A stretch of 64,000 nt of DNA from Sediminicola sp035798135 (GCA_035798135.1 JAPFBR010000005.1:124001-188000); one strand, 5' to 3'. Counted from the first letter of the stretch, positions 9,072 to 19,556 are shown. A program made the numbers and translations. The notes: a model not told the origin generated them from the sequence alone.

Positions 9072-10694
9072 ATGAAAAAACAAGCATTTAAGATATGTTT
9101 TGTGCTGGTCGTATGTAGCACCTTATTGTCATGTAAAAATAAAACTAATAAAATGGAAGAGTCGAAAAATTCGGAATCGGAAATGCTTTCCGAAGAGTCA
9201 TTATACCGACCAAACTTTCATTTTACCCCGAAGTCGGGATGGATGAACGATCCCAACGGTATGTTTTTTTATAATGGGTACTACCATCTTTATTATCAGC
9301 ACTATCCGGACGGAAATAAATGGGGTCCAATGCATTGGGGTCATGCCACAAGTACAGATATGGTGACTTGGAAAGAACAACCCATTGCCCTATATCCAGA
9401 TGAGTTGGGTTATATTTTTTCTGGTAGTGCTGTAGTTGATATTGACAATACCTCTGGTTTTGGAAAGGATGGAAAAGTGCCTGTTATAGCCATGTTTACC
9501 TATCACAATATGGAGATTGAAAAGGCAGAAGGCATCGATGTGGAATCACAGGCCATTGCCTATTCCTTGGATGAAGGTCTTACCTGGACAAAATACGAAG
9601 GAAATCCAGTGATAAAAAATCCTGGAATTAGGGATTTTAGGGACCCAAAAGTATTGTGGGATAATATGCACAAAAAATGGATCATGATTTTGGCAGCCCA
9701 GGACCGGACAAAGATTTATGGATCCAAGGATTTGATAAATTGGGAAGATCTATCTGATTTTGGCGGTGATTTTGAAAAGTCTGTTGGTGCCCATGGGGGG
9801 GTTTGGGAATGCCCTGATCTTTTTCCATTGCCTGTTGAAGGGTCAGATGAAGTTAAATGGGTACAATTGGTAAGTATTAATCCCGGTGGTCCAAATGGAG
9901 GTAGTGCCACTCAATATTTCATTGGGGATTTTGATGGAAAAACCTTTACTATGGACAAGGATTTTGAAAAGGCTTTAAAGGAAAAGCACAATTTCTGGAT
10001 CGATTTTGGAAAGGACAATTACGCTGGAGTCACATTCTCCAACCTCTCCTCTGCCAAAGGAGGGAAATTTCTAATGGGCTGGATGTCCAACTGGGAATAT
10101 GCCAATGTTGTGCCTACAGAAGCCTGGAGAAGTGCCATGACCGTATCTAGAGAGATCAAATTGATCAAGGGAGCGAATTCATATCGAATCGCTTTTACCC
10201 CTGCGGACGAACTCAATGCTTATAAGGGCATAAAATTTAAAAAGGAGGACGTTGAAGTTTCAGGGGAATTGGAAATCATCAATTCCAAACAGATCGACCT
10301 TGCAAAAGCAGAAATTACATTCAATTTAACTGAGGCTAAGGATAAAGGTCTTTCATTTAAACTTTCCAATTCTTTTGGTGATGAATTGTTGTTTGGTTTT
10401 AACCCAAAGGACAATAATTTTTATGTGGACCGAAGAAAATCTGGAAAAGTGGATTTTGAGGTACGGTTTGCATCAAAAATTTCCACGGCACCCCGAACTT
10501 CTTCCAATACTACATTGAAAGGTACCATCTTATTGGATAAGACATCCATTGAACTGTTTTATGATGATGGTGAAACAGTAATGACGGAAATATTCTTTCC
10601 CAATGCCCCTTTTGACAAGCTCTCAGCAATTTCAAAAAGTCAAGAATATGTGCTGGATTATATAGAAGTGAATCAATTATCCCTAAATAAATAA
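9072..10694 (+). CDS. GH32 fructanase (levanase/inulinase type), lipoprotein
   Basis: 540 residues. The N-terminus ends in STLLSC, a lipobox, so the enzyme is probably lipid-anchored. The five-bladed propeller carries the three GH32 signatures: nucleophile Asp60 in WMNDPNG, stabiliser Asp191 in RDPK and acid/base Glu246 in WECPDLF. A C-terminal beta-sandwich follows from about residue 390. GH32 enzymes hydrolyse beta-fructosides (levan, inulin, sucrose). Endo or exo mode and linkage cannot be told from motifs. It is the only glycoside hydrolase in the locus, so it must do all the depolymerisation encoded here. Confidence 0.95.
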   Translation: MKKQAFKICFVLVVCSTLLSCKNKTNKMEESKNSESEMLSEESLYRPNFHFTPKSGWMNDPNGMFFYNGYYHLYYQHYPDGNKWGPMHWGHATSTDMVTWKEQPIALYPDELGYIFSGSAVVDIDNTSGFGKDGKVPVIAMFTYHNMEIEKAEGIDVESQAIAYSLDEGLTWTKYEGNPVIKNPGIRDFRDPKVLWDNMHKKWIMILAAQDRTKIYGSKDLINWEDLSDFGGDFEKSVGAHGGVWECPDLFPLPVEGSDEVKWVQLVSINPGGPNGGSATQYFIGDFDGKTFTMDKDFEKALKEKHNFWIDFGKDNYAGVTFSNLSSAKGGKFLMGWMSNWEYANVVPTEAWRSAMTVSREIKLIKGANSYRIAFTPADELNAYKGIKFKKEDVEVSGELEIINSKQIDLAKAEITFNLTEAKDKGLSFKLSNSFGDELLFGFNPKDNNFYVDRRKSGKVDFEVRFASKISTAPRTSSNTTLKGTILLDKTSIELFYDDGETVMTEIFFPNAPFDKLSAISKSQEYVLDYIEVNQLSLNK

Positions 10695-10720
10695 ACAATA
10701 GAACAACTAAAACAATTATT

Positions 10721-13700
10721 ATGAAATTAAAACTCTTTTTTTATCTAATAATTTTTGCACCTCTGGGCCTAATTGCCCAAGGGCAATTAACAGGTGTTGT
10801 GACCTCCCAGGATGATGGGATGCCCTTACCTGGTGCCTCTGTGGTTGTGTTGGGTACGACCAATGGAACGACCACGGATTTTGACGGGATCTTCATCTTG
10901 GACAAGGTGCCTGCAGACGCTAATATTATTGTTAGTTATGTCGGATTTGTGAGGCAAGAAATTGCAGTGAACGGTAGGTCGACCATTAATGTTGCCCTTT
11001 TGGTAGATGCCCAACAGTTGGACGAGGTAGTCCTTACAGGGTATACCGTAGAGCGGAAAGCTGATTTAACAGGCGCCATAACGGTTGTTGAACTAGGACC
11101 GGTGGAAGGTCAAAGTTTAAGTTCTGGTAATGCCATGCAAGCTTTACAGGGAAGGGTGCCCGGCCTATTTGTGGAAAAATCTGGGAATCCAAACGGGACC
11201 AGTAGTAGGATCTTGATTCGTGGGGTAACTACCCTGGGAAATAATGATCCCCTATATGTAATAGATGGGGTACCAACAGTAAGGCAAGAAGTGTTTTCAG
11301 GTCTTAATCCCAGTGCCATCGAATCTGTACAAGTGCTAAAGGATGCATCGGCCTCTTCCATTTACGGAGCTAGGGCAGGTAATGGGGTTATTATTGTAAC
11401 CACTAAAAACAGCGCCAAAGCTGGTGGGGAAGAGAAGTACAGTGTCAGCCTTAATTCCAACATATCTGTATTATCAGAAAAAAAACAACGGTATGACATG
11501 CTTAATTCAGTTCAACGAGGGGAGGCTCTTTGGAGAGCTTCGGTAAATGATGGTGCCGATCCTACAGGAGGATATGGCGAAATTTACAATTTTGATTGGA
11601 ACGGAGATTTTAATAATCCGGTACTCAATAGTGTTTCTGTCCAACCTTTTGTTGGTGGTGATCCTACAGTACCAGCAGGGGATACAGATTGGCAAGATGA
11701 AACATATGAGACGGGATATGTATACAACAATGAAGTTTCCGTTTCTGGAGGTACGGATAAATCTTTTCACCTGATCAATTTGGGATATCTTAAAAACACA
11801 GGTGTTTTAAAATACACTGGATATGAGAGGTACACAGGAAAATTGAATTCCAATTTTAAATTGTTCAATGATAAATTGAAGATTGGAATAAATACAGCCT
11901 TTTCTACTTCAGATGAGACCTTGGCCTCACAAGATGTAGGGAGTGCGCCAATTCCGTCCCTAGCGATATCCTTAGTGCCTACTATTCCAGTGTTTGATAG
12001 CAATGGTAATTTTGCAGGGCCTTTGGGCGCAGGATATTCTGACCGTAACAACCCTGTTCTGATGCAATTTTTGAACAGATGGGACAATACGGAACGGACC
12101 AATATTTTTGGAAATGTATTCGCTGAACTACAGTTAATAGAAAATTTAACCTTTAGGACCAGTATAGGTCTGGATTTCAACGATTTCAAGCGCAAGGATA
12201 TAGAGCCAAAAGTGGCCAATGGCTTTGTGAACAGAACAAACAATAGGTTGATCTTGGATACCAATAAATTTTCGAGTGTGGTCTTTACAAATACTTTGAA
12301 CTATAATTTGGAAGTAGGGGATCATCGGTTCGGTCTCTTAGTCGGAATTGAATCCATTAAAAATGATTTTGATTCGGTAACGGCCATTGCAGATGGTTTT
12401 GCCGTGGAAACGGAGTCCTATTTTGTAATAGACGCAGCAACGGGGGCAAGAACTACCACAGGACGTTCCAGTGGGAGCAGTCTTTTGTCCCAATTTGGCA
12501 AATTAAATTATGCCTTCTCAGATAAATATTTGGCTTCGGTAACTGTGCGAAGGGATGGATCATCAAGATTTGGTGATGAAAATAGATACGGGGTTTTTCC
12601 TGCAGTATCAGCCGGTTGGAGAATAAGCAGAGAGGATTTCTTTAATGATGAAGGTGCCGTTTCCGATTTGAAACTACGTGCCGGTTATGGTGAAGTTGGA
12701 AACCAGTCCATCGGGGATTTGGCCCGATTTGGTCTTTATGAATCCCGATATGGCCCAAACCAAGACCAGTATTTTCCGGATTTTTTCAATATTTACTATA
12801 ATGTGGGAACTGCGTATGACTTGAATGGCAATAATGGAGGGACCTTGCCGTCTGGTTTTGTGTCCATTCAAGCGGCCAATCCGGCCTTGAAATGGGAGAC
12901 CACCAAAGAGTATAATTATGGTGTGGATTTTGGTCTATTTGGAAATGCTGTAGTAGGAACCTTTGATTACTTTACCAGAGAAACGAGTGATATCTTGATC
13001 ACACCACCCATTGCTTCAGTTATTGGGGAAGGACAGCAACGTGTTTTGAATGGGGCAACCACCGAAACCAAAGGGTGGGAATTGTCTGTTGCCTATTCCA
13101 AATCCTTGGAAAATGGCCTTTCTTTTGCAGTGTCTACCAATTTTGGAGCCTTTAAAGATAAGATCACTTTCTTGCCTGAAGAGGTAAGGGCCGGTTTTCC
13201 GGGAACAGCTGAGAATTCTATTCTAGGACAATCACAATTTTCAATCTTTGGATATAAAACAGAAGGTTTGTTCCAAAGTCAGGCAGACATAGATAGCAGT
13301 CCTACACAAGTAGGGGCTAGAATAGGTGGACTTAAATTCCAGAATTTAAATGGAGATGACGTCATCGATTCCGATGACCGCGATTTCATTGGGAATACAT
13401 TGCCTGATCTGGAATATGGTATTAGAATTGATCTAGGCTATAAGAATTTTGACTTCTCCATCTTTGGTTCTGGGGTTACCGGAAGAATCGGACAGGATCC
13501 GTACATCTTTTGGAACAACTTTACCCAAGGTCGGGAGAATGCTGGATTGGGTGTCTTAAATTCTTGGACCCCGACCAATACCAATACGGATATTCCTTCC
13601 CTATCACTGGCATTTAATGACCAAAGGGTGTCCGATTATCTGTATAGGAAGAATTCCTATTTTAAAGTTAGAAACTTGCAATTGGGCTATTCCCTTCCTG

Positions 13701-13873
13701 AGGATTTGATCAGTAAATTGGGAGGAATGACCGGATTGAGAATTTACTTTCAAGGAGAGAACTTATTTTGGTTTACCCCTAAGGATTATATAGGATCTGA
13801 TCCGGAACGTACAATTGTTGACAATATTCCAGTGCCAACAGTACTTTCATTAGGACTAAACGTGAACTTTTAA
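10721..13873 (+). CDS. SusC-like TonB-dependent outer-membrane glycan importer
   Basis: 1050 residues. A signal peptide (to about residue 20) is followed by a carboxypeptidase-regulatory-like domain (GQLTGVVTSQDDGMPLPGAS, about 21-100), a TonB-box/plug region with LQGRVPGLFVEK, SRILIRGVTTLGNNDPLYVI and VLKDASASSIYGARAGNGVI, then a 22-strand barrel ending in GLNVNF with terminal Phe. It imports oligosaccharides across the outer membrane with energy from TonB, paired with the SusD protein encoded next. It lies 26 bp after GH32 and 3 bp before SusD in one operon. The predicted substrate is fructo-oligosaccharide, from context. Confidence 0.96.
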   Translation: MKLKLFFYLIIFAPLGLIAQGQLTGVVTSQDDGMPLPGASVVVLGTTNGTTTDFDGIFILDKVPADANIIVSYVGFVRQEIAVNGRSTINVALLVDAQQLDEVVLTGYTVERKADLTGAITVVELGPVEGQSLSSGNAMQALQGRVPGLFVEKSGNPNGTSSRILIRGVTTLGNNDPLYVIDGVPTVRQEVFSGLNPSAIESVQVLKDASASSIYGARAGNGVIIVTTKNSAKAGGEEKYSVSLNSNISVLSEKKQRYDMLNSVQRGEALWRASVNDGADPTGGYGEIYNFDWNGDFNNPVLNSVSVQPFVGGDPTVPAGDTDWQDETYETGYVYNNEVSVSGGTDKSFHLINLGYLKNTGVLKYTGYERYTGKLNSNFKLFNDKLKIGINTAFSTSDETLASQDVGSAPIPSLAISLVPTIPVFDSNGNFAGPLGAGYSDRNNPVLMQFLNRWDNTERTNIFGNVFAELQLIENLTFRTSIGLDFNDFKRKDIEPKVANGFVNRTNNRLILDTNKFSSVVFTNTLNYNLEVGDHRFGLLVGIESIKNDFDSVTAIADGFAVETESYFVIDAATGARTTTGRSSGSSLLSQFGKLNYAFSDKYLASVTVRRDGSSRFGDENRYGVFPAVSAGWRISREDFFNDEGAVSDLKLRAGYGEVGNQSIGDLARFGLYESRYGPNQDQYFPDFFNIYYNVGTAYDLNGNNGGTLPSGFVSIQAANPALKWETTKEYNYGVDFGLFGNAVVGTFDYFTRETSDILITPPIASVIGEGQQRVLNGATTETKGWELSVAYSKSLENGLSFAVSTNFGAFKDKITFLPEEVRAGFPGTAENSILGQSQFSIFGYKTEGLFQSQADIDSSPTQVGARIGGLKFQNLNGDDVIDSDDRDFIGNTLPDLEYGIRIDLGYKNFDFSIFGSGVTGRIGQDPYIFWNNFTQGRENAGLGVLNSWTPTNTNTDIPSLSLAFNDQRVSDYLYRKNSYFKVRNLQLGYSLPEDLISKLGGMTGLRIYFQGENLFWFTPKDYIGSDPERTIVDNIPVPTVLSLGLNVNF

Positions 13874-13876
13874 AAA

Positions 13877-15628
13877 ATGAAAATCATGAAAAAAAATAAA
13901 ATTTATATAATAGGAGCAATGGTTTCATTTCTTTTGGTCTCTTGTGGAAAGGACTTTTTAGAGTATGAACCAGAAGGTGTTTTATCCAATGATAACGTAG
14001 CTACTGCAGAAAATGCGGAGGCCTTGGTTGTGGCAGCCTATGCAGGAATTGCCAATGATGAAATGGTAGGGCCATTGACCCACCAATGGGTATACGGGAG
14101 TGTACGTTCAGATGATGCCTACAAAGGAGGTGGGGGTAGAAGTGATGTTGATGTTATTGATCGCTATGAGCAATACAACCTCACCATTCCCGATTTTGGG
14201 GATTGGATGGCTCCTAGAACTTGGACAAATTATTACAAAGCCATTTCCAGGGCCAATTTTGCCCTGTCCGTCATCAATGAAATCCCGGAAACTGAATATG
14301 CAAACAAAACCTTACGACAGGCAGAGCTGCGATTCTTAAGGGCACATTCTCATTTTATGCTAAAGCTGTTGTTCAAAAGGGTGCCTTATATTACAGAGAA
14401 TTTGACCCCGGAAGAAATTGGACAAACGTCCAATGATCTTGCCAATGAAGCCCTATGGAATGTTATAGCCGATGATTTTTTGTTTGCCTACAACAATTTG
14501 CCTCAGTCGCAGGATGAGGTAGGTAGGGCAGATAGAAATGCCGCTGCTGCCTATTTGGCCAAACTGAGATTGTACCAGGCTTATGAGCAGAATGATCAAC
14601 ATCAGGTAACATCAATCAATCCGACAAGGCTTCAGGAAGTCATCGATTTTGCGGATGACGTTACAGCTGGTTTGGAAGCTGATTATGGCAACAATTTTTT
14701 AGACGGCTTTGACAACGGACCAGAATCTATTTGGGCCGCACAATTTTCCATCAATGATGGAACCAAGGTCAGCAGGGTAAGTTTTGTTACGGGTCTAAAT
14801 TCCCCCCATGGCTCTGTATTGTACGGATGTTGTGGTTTCCATTTGGCCAGTCAGAATATGGTGAACGCCTTTAAAACAGATGCCAGTGGCTTGCCTTTAT
14901 TGGATACGTTCAACGATGCCGATATTTTTGCCACAGTTAACCCTGATGGCACCGCTTCCCCAGACCCGGGGTTAACGGTAGATCCAAGACTGGATCATAC
15001 GGTTGGCGTTCCTGGTAGACCTTTTAAATACAGAAACACGGTGAATAGTTCTGGAGATATGGTATACAATTTCAGTTGGGCCAGAGATCCAGGAGTATAT
15101 GGCTATTTTGGAAATATGAAAGAGCAACAAGCTCCTGATTGTTCCTGCTATGTAAAAGAGGGACCCTTTGTAGGGACTTCCAAGAATGTTGATTTTATAC
15201 GCTATGCGGATATCTTGCTGTACAAAGCAGAAGCTTTGATTCAATTGGATCGTTGGGATGAGGCCTTGCCTTTGATCAACCAAGTGAGAGCTCGTGCTGC
15301 GGCCAGTACCCAACGCCAGCTTGACGCCGGGGCATCGGACATTTACAATATTGGACAGTACCTTGCATTCCCAGATAAGGATTTTGCTTGGAAGGCCTTA
15401 AAGTTTGAACGTAGATTGGAATTTGGAATGGAAGGTGCCCGTTGGTTCGATTTGGTCCGATGGGGTGAGGCAGGACAGGTGTTAAACGCCTATTTAGCTG
15501 AGGAAAAGACCAAAAGGGACTTTTTGTCAAATGCCGTATTTACACCGGGAAGGGATGAGTATTATCCAATTCCCCAACGTGAAATAGATTTTACTGGAGG
15601 TTTATATATGCAGAACCCTGGATATTAA
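13877..15628 (+). CDS. SusD-like surface glycan-binding lipoprotein
   Basis: 583 residues; the start may also be the ATG at 13886. The lipobox in SFLLVSCGKDFL predicts acylation at Cys and, in this phylum, surface exposure. The N-terminal TPR-like helical part includes AELRFLRAHSHFMLKLLFKR, and the C-terminal RagB/SusD part includes DFIRYADILLYKAEAL, FERRLEFGMEGARWFDLVRW and YYPIPQREID. SusD caps the SusC channel and binds glycan. No SusE- or SusF-type gene follows, which is a reduced layout relative to the Bacteroides levan locus. A terminator hairpin lies about 60 bp after the stop. Confidence 0.95.
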   Translation: MKIMKKNKIYIIGAMVSFLLVSCGKDFLEYEPEGVLSNDNVATAENAEALVVAAYAGIANDEMVGPLTHQWVYGSVRSDDAYKGGGGRSDVDVIDRYEQYNLTIPDFGDWMAPRTWTNYYKAISRANFALSVINEIPETEYANKTLRQAELRFLRAHSHFMLKLLFKRVPYITENLTPEEIGQTSNDLANEALWNVIADDFLFAYNNLPQSQDEVGRADRNAAAAYLAKLRLYQAYEQNDQHQVTSINPTRLQEVIDFADDVTAGLEADYGNNFLDGFDNGPESIWAAQFSINDGTKVSRVSFVTGLNSPHGSVLYGCCGFHLASQNMVNAFKTDASGLPLLDTFNDADIFATVNPDGTASPDPGLTVDPRLDHTVGVPGRPFKYRNTVNSSGDMVYNFSWARDPGVYGYFGNMKEQQAPDCSCYVKEGPFVGTSKNVDFIRYADILLYKAEALIQLDRWDEALPLINQVRARAAASTQRQLDAGASDIYNIGQYLAFPDKDFAWKALKFERRLEFGMEGARWFDLVRWGEAGQVLNAYLAEEKTKRDFLSNAVFTPGRDEYYPIPQREIDFTGGLYMQNPGY

Positions 15629-15691
15629 TACCTCTGTCAGGAAAATACAGTTCAGTTTTCTGAATTAGTTTGAGTAAGTTGAGTTAGTTAG

Positions 15692-15720
15692 AAAAACACG
15701 GGTCTAAAGCCCGTGTTTTT
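15692..15720. terminator. Bidirectional terminator after SusD
   Basis: The 11-base arms at 15692-15702 (AAAAACACGGG) and 15710-15720 (CCCGTGTTTTT) are perfectly complementary with a 7 nt loop. A and T runs on both sides allow use by both the fructan operon and the converging rpe-ypdA transcript. Confidence 0.88.
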
Positions 15721-15748
15721 TATTTTTATGAAGTTATGTGAACTGAAA

Positions 15749-16726
15749 TTATTCCGCAGCTACTTTCTTGCCAATAATTGAATTGATGATGATCTTGGCA
15801 TGAATCCTTGAATTTTCAATAAACCATTTATGTGTTTCCATCCCGCCACAAATCACCCCGGCCAAATACAGGCCATCCACATTGGTCTCCATGGTATCTT
15901 CATTATAACTCGGTAATTTCTTGTTGTCATCGGAAAGTTGGATCCCCAGTTTTTCCAAAAAACTGAAATTTGGTTTATATCCTGTAAGTGCCAGGACATA
16001 ATCATTTTCCAAGCTTTTGGTACCTTCCGGTGTATCCAATATAATACGATCTTCCGTAATCTCTTTTACATTGGCATTGTAATAGGCTGTGATGCTGCCT
16101 TCATTAATTCTGTTGATGATATCTGGACGGACCCAATATTTCACCCTTTGTCCAACTTCCTCACCTCTTATGATCAAACTTACCTCGGCACCTTTTCTAT
16201 AACATTCCAAAGCGGCATCCACCGCAGAATTACTTGCCCCTATGACCGCTAATTTTTGGCTGGCATAAAAATGAGGCTCCTTGTAATAATGGGATACTTT
16301 GGGTAAATCCTCCCCTGGAACGTTAATGTAATTTGGGATATCATAAAACCCAGTTGCGATCACTACAGATCCAGCTTTATATGTCGCCTTATTGGAGATT
16401 ACGGTAAAGGCATCTTGATTTCTAGAGATGTGTTCTACCTTTTCAAATAGATTGATCTTTAATTTATTGGTGGTCACGATCCTTCTGTAATATTCCAGAG
16501 CCTCATCCCTTTTGGGTTTGGCTTCCTTACTGATAAAAGGAATCTCATCGATCTCTAATTTCTCAGAGGAAGAAAAGAATTGCATGGTCATGGGATAGTT
16601 GTACAGGGAGTTCACGATACATCCTTTTTCAATGATCAAATACTCCAATCCCTTTTTCTCAGCTTCAAGGCCACAGGCTATACCAATAGGACCACCTCCA
16701 ACAATTATTACATCAATCTGCTTCAT
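15749..16726 (-). CDS. ypdA: YpdA-family FAD/NAD(P)H disulfide reductase (bacillithiol reductase type)
   Basis: 325 residues. The FAD-binding GGGPIG motif is at residues 10-15 and a second nucleotide-binding loop is in VIGASNSAVDAALE. Also visible are ATGFYDIPNYINVPGEDLPKVSHYY and, near the C-terminus, NVDGLYLAGVICGG, the FAD-binding GD-type motif. The CxxC redox pair of thioredoxin reductase is absent, as expected for YpdA, which reduces bacillithiol disulfide with NADPH. The start codon is 2 bp past the rpe stop in transcription order, so the two are co-transcribed. The family is confident; the exact thiol substrate is inferred. Confidence 0.88.
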   Translation of the reverse strand: MKQIDVIIVGGGPIGIACGLEAEKKGLEYLIIEKGCIVNSLYNYPMTMQFFSSSEKLEIDEIPFISKEAKPKRDEALEYYRRIVTTNKLKINLFEKVEHISRNQDAFTVISNKATYKAGSVVIATGFYDIPNYINVPGEDLPKVSHYYKEPHFYASQKLAVIGASNSAVDAALECYRKGAEVSLIIRGEEVGQRVKYWVRPDIINRINEGSITAYYNANVKEITEDRIILDTPEGTKSLENDYVLALTGYKPNFSFLEKLGIQLSDDNKKLPSYNEDTMETNVDGLYLAGVICGGMETHKWFIENSRIHAKIIINSIIGKKVAAE

Positions 16727-16728
16727 TA

Positions 16729-17388
16729 TTATCCTACAATTTCTTTTAACTCTTTTATGGTTTGGGTAGGGTTGCTAGAATTGAACACAAAACTACCCGC
16801 TACCAGAACATCTGCTCCAGCTTCTATCAAATCTCTAGCATTATCGGCATTTACGCCCCCATCTATTTCTATAAGGGTGTGTGCCTTTTTTCTGTTGATC
16901 AATTCCTTAAGGGCCTTGACCTTGTCATAGGTGTTTTCAATAAAAGATTGTCCCCCATATCCAGGGTTTACACTCATCACACATACAAGATCAATATCAT
17001 TGATGGTGTCTTCCAATAAATGGATGTTCGTATGTGGGTTGAGGGCAACGCCTGCTGTCATGCCTTCTGCCTTTATAGCCTGTAGCGTTCTATGCAAATG
17101 GTTACAAGCTTCATAATGTACCGTTAGATTATTGGCGCCCAGCTCGGCAAAGTCTTTGATATAGCGATCTGGATCTACAATCATTAAATGTACATCTATG
17201 GTTTTGTCGGCATACTTGGTAATAGCTTTCAAAACGGGCATCCCAAAAGATATGTTGGGCACAAAAAGCCCGTCCATTATATCAATATGAAACCAATCGG
17301 CCTCACTGTTATTAACCATTTCTATATCTCTTTGTAGATTGGCGAAATCTGCTGCCAATAGGGAAGGGGCAATGATTTTTTTGTCCAT
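16729..17388 (-). CDS. rpe: Ribulose-phosphate 3-epimerase
   Basis: 219 residues, full length. Family motifs: IAPSLLAADF with Ser9, FHIDIMDGLFVPNISFG with metal ligands His34 and Asp36 and catalytic Asp39, VHLMIVDPDRYI, VMSVNPGYGGQSF and EIDGGVNADNARDLIEAGAD with the second catalytic Asp. It interconverts ribulose 5-phosphate and xylulose 5-phosphate in the pentose phosphate pathway, in the cytoplasm. First gene of a two-gene unit with ypdA; the link may be NADPH supply, but that is speculation. Confidence 0.97.
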   Translation of the reverse strand: MDKKIIAPSLLAADFANLQRDIEMVNNSEADWFHIDIMDGLFVPNISFGMPVLKAITKYADKTIDVHLMIVDPDRYIKDFAELGANNLTVHYEACNHLHRTLQAIKAEGMTAGVALNPHTNIHLLEDTINDIDLVCVMSVNPGYGGQSFIENTYDKVKALKELINRKKAHTLIEIDGGVNADNARDLIEAGADVLVAGSFVFNSSNPTQTIKELKEIVG

Positions 17389-17520
17389 ATGTAGTAACTA
17401 CCTAAGTTTTTACAAAGATAATGAATTGTTATGGTACTTAAGAACGCCCTTAATCTGTAAAAAGTAAGGAAAGGCAGATGTTTATAGATAGTTGGGATCG
17501 GTATACTTAAAAGTCTAGAC

Positions 17521-18759
17521 TTATTTATACCAACGTTTTTTGTTCTTTTTGGACGCTTCTGATTTTCTTCCCTTTTTGTGTTTGCTCCCCTTTTTCTTGT
17601 GTACTATAGGTTTTGCCTGGGGATCTAAAGGATACGGATGGTTTTCTTCCACTTCCAATTTTGTGAACAGCAATTTTTGGATACTGGCCAGATAAGGCTT
17701 TTCATCCGCGGAACAGAAAGAATAGGATTTGCCAGAATTTCCGGCCCTACCTGTCCTTCCAATTCGATGCACATAAGTTTCTGGCACATTGGGCAGATCA
17801 AAATTGATGACCGCATCCAATTGGTCGATATCCAGGCCACGGGCGGCAACATCGGTAGCGATCAAAATGGCTGCCTCTTTGTTCTTAAAGTTATTGAAGG
17901 CTTGTTGGCGTTCACTTTGCGATTTGTCGCCGTGTAGGCTTTCTGCCTTATAGTTATTTCGGATCAGGGTCTGCTCCAACTTGTCCACTCCGTATTTGGT
18001 ACGCCTAAAAATGATGATGTTTCCTTTTATGGTATCTCTTAAAAGGTGTAGGCACAATTCAATCTTCTTAGGTTTGGGGACGTAGTACAGCAGTTGTTGA
18101 ACATTTTCAGCAGCCGAGGAAATACGGGCCGCCTTTACTGTTTCTGGATTTTTTAGAATATCACTGGCCAAGTGCGTCACCTTATAGGGCATCGTTGCTG
18201 AAAAGAGCAACACTTGTTTGTCTTTGGGACATAGGCGTTCAATTTTCTTCACATCGTCAATAAAGCCCATATCCAACATTAAATCTGCCTCATCCAAGAC
18301 TAAGGTCTCTATGTAATCCAAATTGATTACATCTTGTTTATGTAGGTCTAACAGACGTCCAGGCGTCGCTACTAGGATATCCACGCCTTTTTTTAGACTT
18401 TCAATCTGTGGTTCCACAGACGTACCACCAAAAACAAGCGCTGTGGTAAGTTTCGTGTGTTTTGCATAAGCTTTAAAATTATCGGCTATTTGTATGGCCA
18501 ATTCCCTTGTAGGACTTATAATTAATGCTTTAACTGTTTTCCCTTGTTTTGGGGCATCTTGTCGGTCAAATAATTGCTGTAAAATAGGAAGGGCAAAAGC
18601 AGCTGTCTTTCCCGTACCAGTTTGGGCTGAGGCGATAACATCTTTTTTGTCCAAAACCAAGGGAATGGTCATCTCCTGCACGGGAGTTGGCTCATCGTAA
18701 TTCATTTCGGCAATGGCCCTTAGTATGGGTCTGTTCAGCTTTAATTCTTTAAATGACAT
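17521..18759 (-). CDS. DEAD-box ATP-dependent RNA helicase (RhlE type)
   Basis: 412 residues. In order: Q motif ending PTPVQ, motif I AQTGTGKT, Ia PTRELAIQ, II DEAD in LVLDEADLMLDMGF, III SAT, then the second RecA domain with TDVAARGLDIDQLD and VI HRIGRTGRAG. The C-terminal tail of about 35 residues is strongly basic (KKKGSKHKKGRKSEASKKNK) and probably binds RNA. It unwinds RNA duplexes in ribosome assembly or cold adaptation. It is a single-gene unit. The RhlE subgroup is judged from length and basic tail only. Confidence 0.95.
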   Translation of the reverse strand: MSFKELKLNRPILRAIAEMNYDEPTPVQEMTIPLVLDKKDVIASAQTGTGKTAAFALPILQQLFDRQDAPKQGKTVKALIISPTRELAIQIADNFKAYAKHTKLTTALVFGGTSVEPQIESLKKGVDILVATPGRLLDLHKQDVINLDYIETLVLDEADLMLDMGFIDDVKKIERLCPKDKQVLLFSATMPYKVTHLASDILKNPETVKAARISSAAENVQQLLYYVPKPKKIELCLHLLRDTIKGNIIIFRRTKYGVDKLEQTLIRNNYKAESLHGDKSQSERQQAFNNFKNKEAAILIATDVAARGLDIDQLDAVINFDLPNVPETYVHRIGRTGRAGNSGKSYSFCSADEKPYLASIQKLLFTKLEVEENHPYPLDPQAKPIVHKKKGSKHKKGRKSEASKKNKKRWYK

Positions 18760-19556
18760 AGGATAATGGTCTTAAATAATAGGGCAAAGGTAGGTTAAAA
18801 AGGACATTCGATATAGCAACAGGAAGCGCTACCTCCTTTTTAGATTAGGAATATATATTATTCAGAGGACTACACTAATCAATTCTGCATTTAGAATAAA
18901 AAATAAATTCTATTAATGAAATGCGTAATACGAGTTGGATTATTGGATTTTGGGATTTAATTTTTTTGGTAGGTTATAATAGGGGCATTTTCTAAAATGC
19001 AATTATTTTTATAAAGACTTGATTATAAGCGGTTTGTAATTTTTTATGATACAAAAAATTTAAACTTTAGCTAAAAGTTAACTCATTTTTCAGAAGGTTG
19101 AGTCTGAAAATTTAGTAATTTTAAGTTACTTTTTGAATCAATGTTCACTTGATATTTAGATATCTTTATGGAACAACAAATGGATTTTCAGGAGCCTCAA
19201 AAAGCCGATTATTTTTGGAAAGATGAGGTACTGGAAGGAGATAGCCATTAGTTTTCTCATTGGCCCTTTCCCCAATTTGTATGTGTACAATAGAGAATAA
19301 CCTATTGAATGAAGAAATATACAAATAGACCCTCAGGGTATTGTTTCCATTTGAATATTGTCCAACGAGACTTCCCCCGTTTTAGAATTTGATCATACAT
19401 TGGAATTGCTATAGTCTTGTTTCTTTTGAATGCTCATTAAATGCATCCCAAAACTCCCAGTTTTGCGTTCCAATATACTGATTGAAAGGCATCCTTTAAG
19501 GTGTTCCTTCTATCAGATGGCATGAACATGATTAAGGTTTATAAAACCTGTTTATT
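18760..19556. other. Long gap without a recognisable gene
   Basis: About 800 AT-rich bases. A short plus-strand frame at 19168-19251 begins with ATG and encodes 27 residues (including DYFWKDE), and a shifted frame stays open to about 19300. A short minus-strand frame of 30 residues lies near 19440-19530. These look like scraps of decayed genes, but I recognise no family. No tRNA or repeat was seen. Confidence 0.4.
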
